A program made the position numbers and the translations under genes. From Homalodisca vitripennis (lineage: Eukaryota > Arthropoda > Insecta > Hemiptera > Cicadellidae): DNA of 64,000 bases. Shown here one piece after another: positions 24,790-37,277 of the stretch. Under the pieces are notes generated by a model. That model saw only the letters and a program-made list of their open reading frames with translations, was not told the origin of the DNA and did no database searches. Location: assembly GCF_021130785.1 (NCBI RefSeq), contig NW_025777540.1:1-64000 (forward strand), read 5' to 3'. Numbering within the stretch: the stretch's first letter is position 1; each line of letters starts with the position of its first letter.

Positions 24790-27280
24790 GTCTATAAACG
24801 CCATCGTGCATGAGTCACATCGGCGATAATGTGGACATATATTGGTGATCAAAATTTATTTCATTAATGAATGGCCTTCTTTGATAATACACGCTCCAGT
24901 TGGTTTCAAAAGAGTAACTAAACAGCCTGCCCCATGGATCTCAGAATTTATTCGAACACCTTCAGAAGCAAAGAGAATAGAGCTTCCTAAGGCTAAGCGA
25001 TCAAGTTACGTGATGACGGGCTTATATAAAAAATTAAGGAAACAATGTGCAACAACAAATTAGAAATGCCAAATCATGGTTTTACTAACTCTTCCCTTTA
25101 CTAATAAAACAATCTAGCAGAATTTTATGGTCTAAACTGAAAGATCTTGGAGTTGGCAATCCTAACACTTACTCCCATCCCCGGTTTCCCTTAATTCTCG
25201 ATGATATCAACAACTTATTCTTTTGTTTGAGATTCCTGTTTTGATCAGTCTGGGGGCTCAGGAGTATGTCGTCCTGAGCTCGAAGGTGCTACTTTGATAA
25301 ACCTGAGTTTCAGGGCTCTTTCACTCCGGTAACAGAGACAGATGTTTTAAAGTCCTATTAAAGGATTTCCCAGTAACGCAGTCGGGCCGATGGCATTCCT
25401 ATAAGGTTAATAAAAGGAAACTCTTTCCCAGTTACTCTTCCAGACTATCACTGCTAATTTATCATAAATCTCTGGCTACTTCCAATGTTCCCATTTGACA
25501 TGGAAGTCTCTTAGATCGCCCCCTTCCAGAATTGTTCCATCTCCACAAAATCCTTCACAATTCAGGCCAATAAGTATACTCCCTGCTTTATCAAAGTGTT
25601 TGGAGCGGATTGAGTTCATCAGCATTTTTCAATATACCTTGAAAGTAATAACTAATTTTATCAAATTTTCAATCTGGTTTTCGCTCCAACCACAGCACTA
25701 CTACTAGCAACTTCTAAAAATAGTTGATGATATACGCTTGGAATTGATACGAGTCCAGTAACCAATTTTAACCCTTTTCTGACTTTTCAAAGGCTTTTGC
25801 AACTGTGTCTATTATCCCCTTCTCCTCATCAAACTTAGAAGGAAGGTTTCCTCTGATGGGTAGTGTCAAGTGGGTTGAGTCTTATCTTTCGGGACGACGC
25901 CCAGTGTTCAGGTCGGTGGTGAGAAGCAGTCCGAGATGGAGACCAGTCACACGGTGGAGTTCCGCAAGTTCAGTCCTGGGCCACTTTATTTTCACTGTAC
26001 ATCAATGACATTACTACTCAAATTACTCATCCCAATTTTCACTTATATGCAATGACTATACAAATATACCGCCACTTTTCTATAGAAGGGACATACCAAA
26101 CTTTGTGTGACTCTCATGAATTCCGATATTGACGCAGTTACTCACTGGACGTTGAAACATGGACTAAAATTAAAAAAAAAACCCGTAGACAACACTCAGT
26201 GTATTATGATAGGTCATGTCAAAGCTTGTTCCCCGTAAAATTGACTTTACTCTTTACTACGCTCCCAAATAAAAACTAAATGACCAAGATCTAGAATACT
26301 CTTAGAAGTAAAGAATCTAGGACTTATTATTGACAAACACTTAAGATGGACTGAACAGCAGGCTCTTTGATATGTAATAGAGGTCTTTGTGGCGGTGTTC
26401 ACAGCCTCAAGCGGCTGCTTCATATCTACCCAACTCCAGGTTAAAATAATGCTGATCAAAACTCTTGTACTGCCTCACTTCAACTACGGTGACATAGTCC
26501 AGTTAAGACATGACAGTGGAGCTTCAAATAAACTCCAGCGTGCTCAGAACATTTTGCATTAGGTTCAATTTTATAATCTCAGACGTGGATGATCACGTAA
26601 CGCCCTTCTTCAACCAATTTATCCTATAGTTAAAATTACAAGATCTTCGAGACTATCACCACTCATTTCTGTTTGCATCTGCTCTTTAAATACAAATTGT
26701 CCCAGTTATCTTTCAAAAACGACTTTTCAATTTATGTCCTGAAATAAGTGAACGAAGATACAAGGAGGGGTACATCCTTTATTTTGATCTATACCAATTC
26801 ATCGAACAAGCTACCTTAGTAAGACACGCTTTACAGTTTTTCTGCCCTGCCGATTGAGGAATCCCTTACCTATAAACATCAGGAGCCATTGATATATAGT
26901 GCGCGCTCGCTTTGGTGCCGGAGGTCAGGCCTTGATGCTGGGGGCTCAGGGGGTATAGCGGTTGGCGGCTTTGGAATGTGTTACTTTTTACAGGCAAGTG
27001 GAATGCAAGTTAATGAAGTGCATGCTTGTATGTCTTATTAAAGATTTGTAAATTTAATAAAAGTTACATTAGAATTATAGATTTTGTTTTTTATTATTTT
27101 AAAGCTAAGATTCTTTTAATGTTATAAGGTATTAAATAGATTTATTTTATTATACATGTATATTATGTAAGTTTTAATTTTTTACGAGGTTAAGTGGTAG
27201 AGAGGACTTTATAGTCCTAACTTCGCCTCTAATAAAGACATTTTTCATTTCATTTCATTTCATTTCATTTCATTTCAATA
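24790..27280 (+). pseudogene. LINE ORF2 remnant with (CATTT)n tail
   Basis: The plus strand begins mid-ORF2 with KQPAPWISEFI and KKLRKQC, the usual linker before the reverse transcriptase. It continues through heavily shifted palm motifs: a degenerate RPISILPALSKCLERI near 25565-25620, GGVPQ near 25955-25970, LFSLYINDI near 25990-26015, and YAMT at the catalytic YADD position (26046-26057). Thumb fragments follow to about 26.9 kb. The 3' end is a clear CATTT pentamer array at about 27245-27278. It is 5'-truncated and dead. Family: CR1/jockey-like. It starts exactly at the edge of the poly-T tract. Confidence 0.78.
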
Positions 27281-29036
27281 GCTGATTATAATGTCAAACA
27301 AACAGGGCTTGTTTTGTGAGGGTTAAAAAGGGGTAAAATAGATTTGAAAATAAAAAGTGAAGAAATGAAGTTGATTGTAGAAACTACAGCAACAAACACT
27401 GTCACTCTTGCTACACAGCACAACACACCATGTGTATTGGCGCACACAACATCACCTGGTAGTCTCGGACATTACAGTCAAACAGTTTGTAACATATCCC
27501 AATTTCATCTGCATTTATTTCTTCAGCAAAGTTCTATAGGTAGTCCACAAATATCGAGATAAAACTCCTACTTAAACAACGTTAATACATATGTTCGTGG
27601 ACTGTGGCTCAAATGTTATGACCCAGTTTATTTGGCACAAAGCCTTGAAAGGGCTGATTGACTACGCTATTTAGAACCACTAGTCACACCAGTAAAGAGG
27701 TTAAGCAACAATACGCTCGGCCAAGGGTACTCAAAAACTATCTGAGTATATATTATAGTCCGAGAGTGGTCCAAGGTGTTAGCGTTATAAGATAACGTGG
27801 TCTACTACCAATCAGAGACAAGGGAAGAGTGATCGGCTGATATTTACAATCGGCTGTCTGTGTATAGCGAGTTGTTGTATTGTATAGTTTTAAACAATTT
27901 ATAACAAAGAGTTTGTATATGTTATACAATTACATTGTTATTTAGTTAAGACTAAATACAATTAAGTTCTTTACATATAAACATGATAAATCCGTTAATA
28001 ATATTGTAGTCTATGTATATACGTGTAAATACAAGACACAGAGTCATACATGCGAAAATAGCATAAGCTATTATATGTAGAATATTTATTTTATTTCATC
28101 ATTATTGCAATAATATTTCTCCTATAATATGCGTCTGATTTAGTCTAGAAATGTTTACTTTAAAATATATTTTTATGACTTCAATCTGAATATTGCATTT
28201 ATCTCGGGTACATAGGTAATTTATACCCTACATTATTTAAATTATGAAATACATGCAAATGGGTTGTATTATAATCCAAATATTCTGAAATGACATATTC
28301 ATGCAAACACATAACCGATAAATGGCATTATATAGAAATAGTCATGTCCTAATTGGCCATAAATTGTAAAAAGATCATAGTAATATCTTTACCAGTGGTC
28401 CCAGTCCAAGTTCCAATTTTTCTAATATCTAATGTGCCGGGAATATAAATGTTAGTCATTTGATTGAGTCATATAAAAAGTTTCAATACAACGCAAATTA
28501 CGATATAACAAATTGTGTATGTACCATAAAACCTACGTTACAACACAAAATATTGTGTATCATCAAGATAGCGGTTTAACACATCCTAACAGTTACAACA
28601 AATTTCAAAACTATATAGACGATATCGATGTTTTTGGTACCTAACGTTTCCTTGTCTAAATATGCAGCTATACTTTATTGTCTAATTTAGGAATTAGGAA
28701 TATAAGGCGTTAATTAGCAGTGGTATTAAACAACGGCAAGAAACAAACTCATATTCTGACGTATATTTATACAGATTTTGGCTTTATTTTAAATTAAATC
28801 TCCTGCCCCGGAAATCAATACCCAGAGAAACTGTAAAGTCAAGTGAATTACAAAATTTAATATTTATAATATTTGTAACAACGAATATTATTACCACTCC
28901 AATTTCAATTAAAAAAACTAATACAGTTATTTTTAGTTTAAGCTTTTTCTTAAACAATGCTATTTAACTTAAATAAGCTTTTGTAGGATGCATTATAAAA
29001 CATGTCACTGTTACATCATAAATCCATAAAATATTG
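27281..29036. other. Intergenic; possible small degenerate RNA-derived repeat near 27.7 kb
   Basis: No protein gene is supported. The stretch 27680-27740 has a GTTAAGCAAC block followed by CTCGGCCAAGGGTACT. This loosely recalls the internal control region of 5S rRNA and 5S-derived SINEs, but the match is short. The 72-codon frame at 27344-27562 has no recognisable domain. Confidence 0.3.
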
Positions 29037-29046
29037 AAATAAATAA

Positions 29047-29095
<49 letters not shown>

Positions 29096-29096
29096 A
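29037..29096. repeat. (AAAT)n(AT)n(AC)n composite microsatellite
   Basis: AAAT units, then a TA run, then a short CA run. Confidence 0.92.
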
Positions 29097-30416
29097 ACTT
29101 TTGTAATAAAATATTATGTGTAGTCACTACCAATCAAAAACCTCCATACCTACCAATCATGAGTGTAGTTCAGTGAATACGCCAGTTATTAAAAGACTTA
29201 AGTCTAGCAAAGTTCAGTGTGGATGCTACTTGGTCGCCGAGAAGATTTTTTTGCAAGCAGCCCGTCTTCTCGTTTATTAGTGATACTTTATGATATTCTT
29301 TTTTGTTATAAACTAAATGCTTTTTTATAATAAACCATAATTCTGTATGTTATTCTTATTTTTGATGTTGATAGTTGATAGTTTTAAACTTTGGTTAGAT
29401 CTCAAAGAATGTATATGAAGAGGACACATCCTTAAAAGAAATAGAAATGCTAGCGAATTAGTACGCAAAATCGTGTCCGTGCCTCATTTTCCTAGAAACT
29501 GATCCATGCTGCTAAGTTTGATTCTGTTTGGAAGAAAACATTAGAACCTCATATTGATTGCGAATGTTGAGTTCAGCTCCATTACACATTCCGCTTAGTG
29601 CAGGCAATAACAATGTTAAATTAAATATCACATTGAAACAATCCCACCTACCAGAGCTACGTCCTATTGATTATTATGAAGATTTTAAATCTGAAATTAT
29701 TTATTACATTTCTTTTTAATAAATATAGCGGTATTTGAGAAAAAGGTACATGAGCAAAAAATACATATTGAAAAATTATTATTATATAGCTGCATATGGA
29801 AAATTATATGTTTAAATATATGGTCACATTAAAACTTCAAAAGCTTCTTGGAGTCTAGTGAACGCGTTTTCACTGCAAATACGGCTAGTCCCGAGCACAT
29901 ATCATGAGAACGAAAATTTAGGATATCAAGATTGAAAAATGGTATACCTACCTGTGGATCCGCGGTGGAAAGGTAATCATGCGGAAAAGTGAAGGCGATC
30001 CTGTGAAGGCGTTGAACTTAATGGACAACATCAGTGACCTGTAAGTGACTTCTACGATTCTTTTTCTCACATGTTTTGTTATTTAGGCCAATTTGATAAG
30101 TTAAACTTATCTTTTGTTTCATTTTGTTTTTAGGTGCAAAGTTTAACATAATACATATTATAACTATTAATATGTTGTTGGTCTTTTTAGATATATTTAT
30201 ATAAGGTATATTGTAAAAATTATTTAATTATAAAAACCTTAAGTGGTTATAGTTTATTACTTTTTTTTAATTTTCACAAATAGAATATAACGGTTGTTTA
30301 AATCAAAGTTGTGTTAATACTGTTAACTTCTTTGTCCAAAATATTAGGAGCCTCAGGAAATATTTTAATTTGTTTTTAGTGAAATTTAAAACTTAAAAAT
30401 CCAACCTAACTTTATC

Positions 30417-30908
30417 GTGCTAACTGAAAATTGGGTTTTGCCTAACGAGATAAATCATTACAAAATTGACGGGTATACTGTGTATAGTAACTGCAATGAG
30501 GGTTATCGCGCGGGCGGTGTAGCGGTGTACGTGCAGGAGGGACATGAATGTACTGGTATAGTAGCGCTTCACGACATGCAGTCCGCAGATTGTCACCAAC
30601 TAACCTTCCATACCGGTGTGTCAGACTTGGTCCTCCGCGCTGTATACAGGCTCCATGCAATGTCTATGCACCAATACTTTAAAGATATTGAACAACATAC
30701 CGCTAGCCTTGAGGGAAGGAATATTATTTATACAGGAGATATGAATTGTGATATTCTGAGTGATGACATCAATTCAAACAGCTACTTAAACTTAATGGCA
30801 GGACTTGGGTTGAGTTGCTTAGTTGAAGAACTGTCTCGTATTTTTTGTATTTCTCAAACTTGCATAGATCACGGTTTTGTTCGTTTTGACACAACTATCA
30901 ATATATGA
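30417..30908 (+). pseudogene. LINE ORF2 endonuclease fragment
   Basis: A 163-codon open frame begins LTENWVLPNEINHYKIDGYT, the LTExW endonuclease motif. It continues with AGGVAVYVQEG, then IIYTGDMNCDIL (the GDFN position reads GDMN), and ends after CIDHGFV. The start shown is a non-ATG continuation; the true frame comes from upstream (VQNIRSLRKYFN near 30335-30370) by a frameshift. It cut target DNA in the live element. Confidence 0.8.
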
Positions 30909-31599
30909 GTTATACACGAAGCCCAGGTACTGCATTTAGACATTACCGACCATTCTGTAATTTCTGAACTTTGCAGATATGTACTAAAGCACCAAAAGCC
31001 AATCACGGATTAGAAAAAATAAATTATGAATCGATATTTACTGAGCTAGGTGGAATGAACTGGGATGATGTTATAAGTGAATCATATTTTTCTGGAGCTT
31101 TCGAGTTACTCATTTACAAGATTATTACAGCACTTAAAAATAACACCCACTCTTACAAAACCACGAGTAGAAATAAAAAAACTCACACGTTGGATAACTG
31201 AGGCTTTGTGTAAACGTATTAAAACGGAAAAAAATATATAACTTATTGAGAGCGAATCCTCATGATGAAAGAAAGAAATTATATTACAGACGATACAGAA
31301 ATAGTTTCAGTGCTGATTTAAGAACTAGGAAAGACGAATATTACATGAATCAGTTTATAAATTGTGACGGAAACCCTAAGGCTCAGTGGAAATTAGTAAA
31401 TAACGTAATAGGCGAAAGTATAAGCAAACCTTCAGTTAGTGAGTTGGTTGTTTAATGATGAAAAAGTTACCGATAAACAACAAATTGCAACAGAGTTTAA
31501 TAGGTTTTTTCTTAGTATTGCAGATAAGTTGAGAAGTACATCAACTATACAAAGGGAATTAACAACTCTTATTACAATCACGCCTTTCCCGTAGAAATT

Positions 31600-33105
31600 T
31601 TACCTAGGATAATATTTTTGAGACCAACTAATCAGTATTAAGTTATCAATCTTATTAAACGAAAGGAAAACAATAAGTCTTCTGGTTCAGATAATACTAG
31701 CGGTTACTTGTTAAAAAAGTACATAATTATATAACGCCAATCTTAACTAATCTTTTTAATACAACCATTCAAGAAGGAGTTTTTTCCCAATGCCTTAAAA
31801 TAGCAAAAGTTATTCCAATATTTAAACATGGCGACAGGATGCAAACTAACTGCTATAGGCCAGTTTCTTTATTTTCTATGTTCGCAAAAATATTAGAAAA
31901 ATAATTAAAAAAAGATTAATTGATTTTTTCAAGTCTACAAACTTTTTAAATGAAATTCAGTATGGATTTAGGCAAGGCCTAAGTACAGAAGATGCCTTAA
32001 TTGATTTAATGGATAATATACAACTCGGTTAACAGTGAAAATAAATGTGCTGCCTTATTTGTTCACATAACAAAAGCATTTAATACAGTTGATCATGGTA
32101 TACTTTTAAATAAATTATGGTTGGCAGGAGTACGGGGTCATGCTTATGAATGGGTTATAAGCTAGCTACAAGATAGAGAACAATATATGAAAATTGATGG
32201 CAAATTTAGTGAGTGTGACATTATTAGATATGGAGTGCCCCAAGGTTCAGTTCTTGCCCCAGTCTTTTTTTAGTATATATTAATGAACTGTGCAAAGGCA
32301 GGTTACATGGCCGACTGACAGCGTTTGCCGATCACACAGCGCTATCGTACACTAATCCAAATCTACTAGTAATTCACAACTTCATGCAGGAAGATTTAAA
32401 TTATTTGTGTTTTTGGTGTAGTAAGAATTTATAGTGAAAAAACAAAACAATTGAAAAACAAAATACTTTGGTTTTGATGCGAAAACCAAACTAAATTTTG
32501 AAAATCCAATATTTTATTATGACTTAGAATGTAAAAACAATAACAACTGTAATTGCTTAAAGTTGGAATCGGTGACTCAAATGAAATACTTAGGTTTAAT
32601 AATAGACTCAAATCATTCTTGGAAGAGCCATGTAAACAAATTAAAGAGAGAGAGCTGGTGAGAACTGTTAGGAATTTTTACTTGTAAAGGAACATTTGTC
32701 CAAAAAAAGTCCTGACTAACATGTATCATGGCTTACTTGGATCTCGATTAAGATATGGACTAGCATGCTGGGGAGGCACTTACGTCAGCACATTATATCC
32801 TATCATAATCCTCCAAAAGTCCTTCCTCAGAATCATAACCAATTCCCGTTTTACTGATTCCTGGCCATAATTTATGGAGTTAAAAATGCTTCCCTTTCGT
32901 AATTTGTATATCTATAAAGTTCTAAAAATATTTTTTATCAGAAGTTCAAAAAATTTTGACGAACGGAATTTACCTTATACATTAGGAAGTAATTCTGTTT
33001 TTGTTCCTAAATCAGATCTAACTATGGTTCAACAATTTTTTTCGTTGAGTGCAACGAGGATATTCAATTTAATTTCTAAATATATTGATAAAATGTCTCC
33101 TTAAA
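31600..33105 (+). pseudogene. LINE ORF2 reverse transcriptase fragments
   Basis: In successive frames one finds PVSLFSMFAKILEK, ITKAFNTVDHGILLNKLW, YGVPQGSVLAPVF, and FADH at 32324-32335 in place of FADD. These are followed by LGSRLRYGLACWGGTY and a C-terminal frame that stays open at 32874-33104 (FRNLYIYKVLKIFFI and following). The altered catalytic box and at least six frame breaks make this copy inactive. Confidence 0.8.
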
Positions 33106-33703
33106 CGTATATCTTAAAAATTTATAATCGTTCCTTTTAAGTTTATCAGATTGTGAAAGCTTTCTCAGGATAATTTCTTAAGAGAAGTGTCCATGCCATA
33201 AATTGGCTTAGGGTACTCTAGGAATTGCAAGGCTGTTATTTTGTAAGCACTTTATGTATTATAAAAAGGATTTATTACTTTAAATAATATATGTATAATT
33301 CAATTACTTGTTTGGCGAAGTCTTTTTATTTAGTATTTTTATTAGTTTTGAAATTATGTGCACAAACTTGTATATCCGAAGTTATGTGCTTTGTAGTAAT
33401 CGAGCACAGCCATCCTCCAAGTCGGTTTTTGTTAATAATAGGGATGGCACCCCAAAAAGGCTTGCGTAGAGGTTATGTCTACTATTTCAAAGCTTTTTAG
33501 ATACCTAGAAAAGTATTTATAATTTAAGAAAAACTGTATTAATAATCAACAAAATTATCTCTTTATGTTAATGTCTATTTCAGTAATTATTTATTTTAAG
33601 AAATGTATGTAATATCCTATATGTATATCATATGTGTGTAAATTTAAAATATTTATCAAAGTTGTGGAATAAAGATCTTTTGAAATTGAAATTGAATTGA
33701 ATC

Positions 33704-34700
33704 ACACATCACACCAGCTCGGATGACAGTGGGATACTAACACGAAATTCGATGTCGGCTTTTTCTTTGACAACGCGTCTTGACATCTGGTACAGTGGGA
33801 CAGGATGGCGATAGTCAGGAAGAGGAAAGAGTAAAGGCAAGGCGCTTCCAACTCCATGTTTTGGTCCTAGACCTTAGTGTCATGTAGTGTGGTTGAGGTT
33901 TCTTTAATTGGTGTTATATTTTTAGTATTTCTATCTAATTCCTTTTTATAATATTGGTACCCAAAGTGGTGCAACCTCAACCGAAGATTTACGTATTGGT
34001 TGGTCTGCTAATATTATTTATGAAGCCTAAAACTTGTTATTAAAAACAAAATTCTTCTTGCGGAGTTTTATGTTGATTCGCTTCATCCTATTTCATTGCT
34101 GATTTTCAGACCAGTAATGTGGAGCAATTTTAGACTTATCATCTAGTCCTTTTTTGGTATTTCCTTTATGTTTTTTAAATCTCACATTTTGTGGGCGTAT
34201 TGTCTCGCCTGTGTAATCTTTATTACAAGAACATGTTATACTGTACGTATGCACAGCTTTTATTGTCCTGCTTGCCAATGTATGGTGTAGTTGTTTGCGA
34301 GTGTTTTAGAGTGTTTTAAGTTCTAAAAGCAGTTCTAATATTAAATGTTCTACCTCTTCTTCTAACTTTTCCCGATAATCTCGGCACTTCAGGGATCGGC
34401 ATGTACGTAAATTGTTCTTTGTTTTCATTTTCTGACTCTTTGATTTTCTATTGTTTCTTTTGCACTTATCTGTAAGGGGATGAGGGTTTCCGTTTTTTTT
34501 TAAGATCCGATATAAAGTTTTGGATATGTTCTTTTAATTCCTCTTTGATTGAGCACAATTTTTGTTTTGTCAAATAAGGACTTCCTTGTTACATTTTTGA
34601 TGGTTTGATTGAAAATTTAGATATTTGCCATCGTGTGTTTTCTTACGATAAACTGTTGTCTTAAAACGCCTTGATAAATTTAAATCTTAAATATAAATTA
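33704..34700 (-). pseudogene. Penelope-like element remnant with GIY-YIG endonuclease
   Basis: The minus-strand frame at 34093-34278 reads VHTYSITCSCNKDYTGETIR, then RFKKHKGNTKKGLDDKSKIA. This is the characteristic C-terminal GIY-YIG endonuclease of Penelope-like retroelements: a Cys pair, a YTGET box and a basic RxxKHK helix. Shifted frames toward 33.72 kb continue the typical tail. Upstream on the minus strand (34.3-34.7 kb) only poorly preserved linker sequence remains and no reverse transcriptase is seen. Its 3' end directly abuts the tail of the plus-strand LINE at 33703. Confidence 0.75.
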
Positions 34701-36001
34701 TGGCTTTATATTAATAAAAAGTATTGTACTTTATTTAAAGTGTTGCTGACTTCTTACATTAAGTACCCCTAATAAAGTTAATAGTTTTAAATCTAACAAA
34801 AAGCGTGTTTATGTCTTATGTCAGTATCCAAGATTCCCTATTAAATTTAAGCCCGCAGAAGTTAAAGTATATTATCAAGGTGGATGTAATAATTATCACA
34901 CATATGCATTTTAATATCTTTACCTCGTGGCATTTTTGATAAAGATAATAATTTTGCTAAGATTAAGTCCATTTCATTTCATAAGTAATGGTCCTCAAAA
35001 CTGTTAATAAGTTTCTTGTTTAGAAAAACTATTCAACATTGTCTTTTCATTCATTAAAAAATATATATCCTATAGTCATTACGTTTATATATGTGAAGCT
35101 CTAACATGGTTTTAATGATTTTCTTAACACAGGCCGTACAAATATTTATCATCAGCCTATTTACTTATTCCTGTTTACAAAATTGTTACTTGTAATCCAT
35201 ACTCCAAAAATCGATTGAAAAAATTTTATATTTCTTTCTATAGAAGCTTACTTACAGGAATATTTCTTTAAAATAAAAATCCACGAAACTAACTCTTAAT
35301 AACACTAAGTGAAAATTACTGTACAAAATTGAAACTTAATTTTCATATTGACATACAAGTTCTATTCTATTAATACTAATGTAAGAAGAACCAATACTAA
35401 TATTGAAAATTACAAGTAGTTTTCAAATTGATGATCTTTTATATTAAATATGTAAAATATTGTCTTCATATTTATAATTTACTTGAGAAATCAATAAAAC
35501 ACAAATTACAAATGTATTTGGTGGAGAACTCATAATTTACTATGATTTAGTTAAAGCATTATAGATTCAATAAATATCAAATGCTTTCAAAACTGCAAAC
35601 ATCGCATAATTGTAAAAAATACACTAAGAAAATGATATGATGAAGTGTGCTGCACGTTTAACAAGTGCATTATTCTTGACTCTGTTTCGTTTTCAATGCA
35701 AAATTAATCAACATAGTCATATTGACAGCCATTAGAAAAGGTTGAGAATACAATTCACTTTACTGTATTCTATGGACAATAATTTCATCGAATACAGTGA
35801 TTTGCACAACCGTATGTTTAGGTTTGTATATAAAATCCTATAATGGTGTTGGAAAAAATGTACATGGGGCCATGAAAACTATTATTCTCAAGGGAAAGCT
35901 GAAAAATTACGCTAGATATTTACAACTATTCCGACAAGTATACACTTTCCGAATATTGAAATACACTTGTATGCTTGAAGATTTACAGTATTCGAGTCAG
36001 T
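34701..36001. other. Upstream region of the gustatory receptor gene
   Basis: AT-rich, with no element recognised. A plus-strand frame at 35797-36147 overlaps the receptor start in another frame. It could be an upstream ORF or a displaced N-terminus, but it has no clear domain. A TATATAAAA-like box lies at about 35827-35835. Confidence 0.4.
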
Positions 36002-37201
36002 ATGAATCTTCTTTTAGAAAGAGGCCTTTTATTTTGTCAAATATTAATGAGATTTCCTCTGAAGTATACGATACAATCGTCAGGAAACAAAAAGCTGACA
36101 TTTTCACGAGTAGTTTTCTCGTGTGGCCTAATTGTGACTCTATTTAAAACAACGTTTCGGAGCTTTAACATCTACATGATCCTTACAAACAGATACTCAT
36201 TCATATTACATAATAAAGAAACAAACACTACCTACTTCACTGCAGCTGTACTCTCGGTCTCTAATATATTAATAGATGTAATAACATTCAATAACTATAG
36301 CAGGAAGTACTCAAAGTTCCTAGACGTCTGCAACAGTCTGAATATGTTTGATCGCAATCTGCAACTGGAGGCAACTACATGTCGTCTGAGTGTGAAGTCT
36401 ACCTCTCTCATTGCTATCTCGGTAGCCGCCCCAATGATAGCTCAAATAGTACGCATACACACTTTCTTATCTTTGGAAGAAAATCGCACAGCTATAGCAA
36501 TGTATATCGTAAGTACTATTTGTTTGTTCATCATGCACTGTGGACAAACTTGTATGTTGATCCATTATCAACCTGTCACTTGCTGCTTGGCCGAAAGATT
36601 CAGAATCATCAATACGAAGATTACACAAGAAGTGAATAATGATGTTTATAGACAGTCAATGCGAAATCGGAATCCACCACATCCACGTCCCAATCAGGAT
36701 CGTAACGCCAATGACAGGATCAACTCTCTCATGATCGCCTACCACTTGCTTTGTGATGCTGTAGGCCAAGCCAATGATTTCTATAGTGACCTGTTACTGG
36801 CTTCTATCTTCCGTAGTTTTCTATATGTTACCTCATCTCTATATATTCTCTTTATACATCTTTTAATGAAGGACGTAATACCAATCATTTTACAGATAGT
36901 CTGGACACTGTCCCCGATATGTTTCCTATGTATGGTCGTCTCCTCAAGCTTTGACGTCACTCAAGCTTCGTATGAGACAAACACAGTAGTCTGCAAGTTG
37001 ATAACTAACACAAACGTGAACCCGGGCCTGAGGAAACAGTTGAATTCCCTTCTGTTACAGCTCAGAAGTAAACACATCGAGTTTTCTGCAGCAGGATGTT
37101 TTAATGTCAACACACAAATGTTAACATCGATGGCTGCTACTGTGGCTACCAATCTGGTAATACTCATTCAATTCCAGACTCAATATAACCAAGGTGGTTA
37201 A
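36002..37201 (+). CDS. Insect gustatory receptor (7tm_7 family), single exon
   Basis: A 399-codon frame from the ATG at 36002 to the TAA at 37199-37201. It is hydrophobic with about seven membrane segments, near the usual 350-450 residue length of insect gustatory receptors. The N-terminus has FCQILMRFPLKY. A hydrophilic loop (YRQSMRNRNPPHPRPNQDRN) lies mid-protein at the usual intracellular-loop position. The C-terminus reads FSAAGCFNVNTQMLTSMAAT followed by TNLVILIQF, matching the family's TYhhhhhQF signature with Asn for Tyr. These receptors are odd-topology ligand-gated channels in taste neurons. The frame also runs 27 bases further up but without an ATG. AATAAA lies at 37272-37277. The ligand is unknown. 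The gene looks intact. Confidence 0.9.
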   Translation: MNLLLERGLLFCQILMRFPLKYTIQSSGNKKLTFSRVVFSCGLIVTLFKTTFRSFNIYMILTNRYSFILHNKETNTTYFTAAVLSVSNILIDVITFNNYSRKYSKFLDVCNSLNMFDRNLQLEATTCRLSVKSTSLIAISVAAPMIAQIVRIHTFLSLEENRTAIAMYIVSTICLFIMHCGQTCMLIHYQPVTCCLAERFRIINTKITQEVNNDVYRQSMRNRNPPHPRPNQDRNANDRINSLMIAYHLLCDAVGQANDFYSDLLLASIFRSFLYVTSSLYILFIHLLMKDVIPIILQIVWTLSPICFLCMVVSSSFDVTQASYETNTVVCKLITNTNVNPGLRKQLNSLLLQLRSKHIEFSAAGCFNVNTQMLTSMAATVATNLVILIQFQTQYNQGG

Positions 37202-37271
37202 TCGTACATGTTTTGCTGAGTGTTTCTTGTTATGGACTTTTTACCATGTACCGTAATTGAAAGGAATTAAT

Positions 37272-37277
37272 AATAAA
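37272..37277 (+). terminator. Polyadenylation signal of the gustatory receptor gene
   Basis: A canonical AATAAA about 70 bases after the receptor stop codon. Confidence 0.6.

Larger units (their letters stand above)
29931..33703 (+). mobile_element. Broken LINE with ORF1 tail and ORF2, CR1/jockey-like
   Basis: The segment 29931-30044 reads WYTYLWIRGGKVIMRKSEGD and on to a TAA stop. It resembles the C-terminal FP-like domain of insect LINE ORF1 proteins. ORF2 follows after a ~300 base gap: an endonuclease (30.3-30.95 kb) and a reverse transcriptase (31.6-32.9 kb) with many shifts and stops. The 3' end carries AATAAA and a short (TTGAAA/TTGAAT)n tail at about 33685-33702. The copy is old. The minus-strand remnant at 2.1-3.1 kb appears to be the same family. 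Confidence 0.8.

Noticed and set aside
23872..24852. Long poly-Phe and poly-Lys reading frames
   Set aside because: They are translations of the poly(T) tract; no real protein has this composition.
35797..36147. 116-codon frame as the true N-terminus of the gustatory receptor
   Set aside because: It is in a different frame, has no family motif, and the receptor frame from 36002 already has a normal length. Kept only as a caution.
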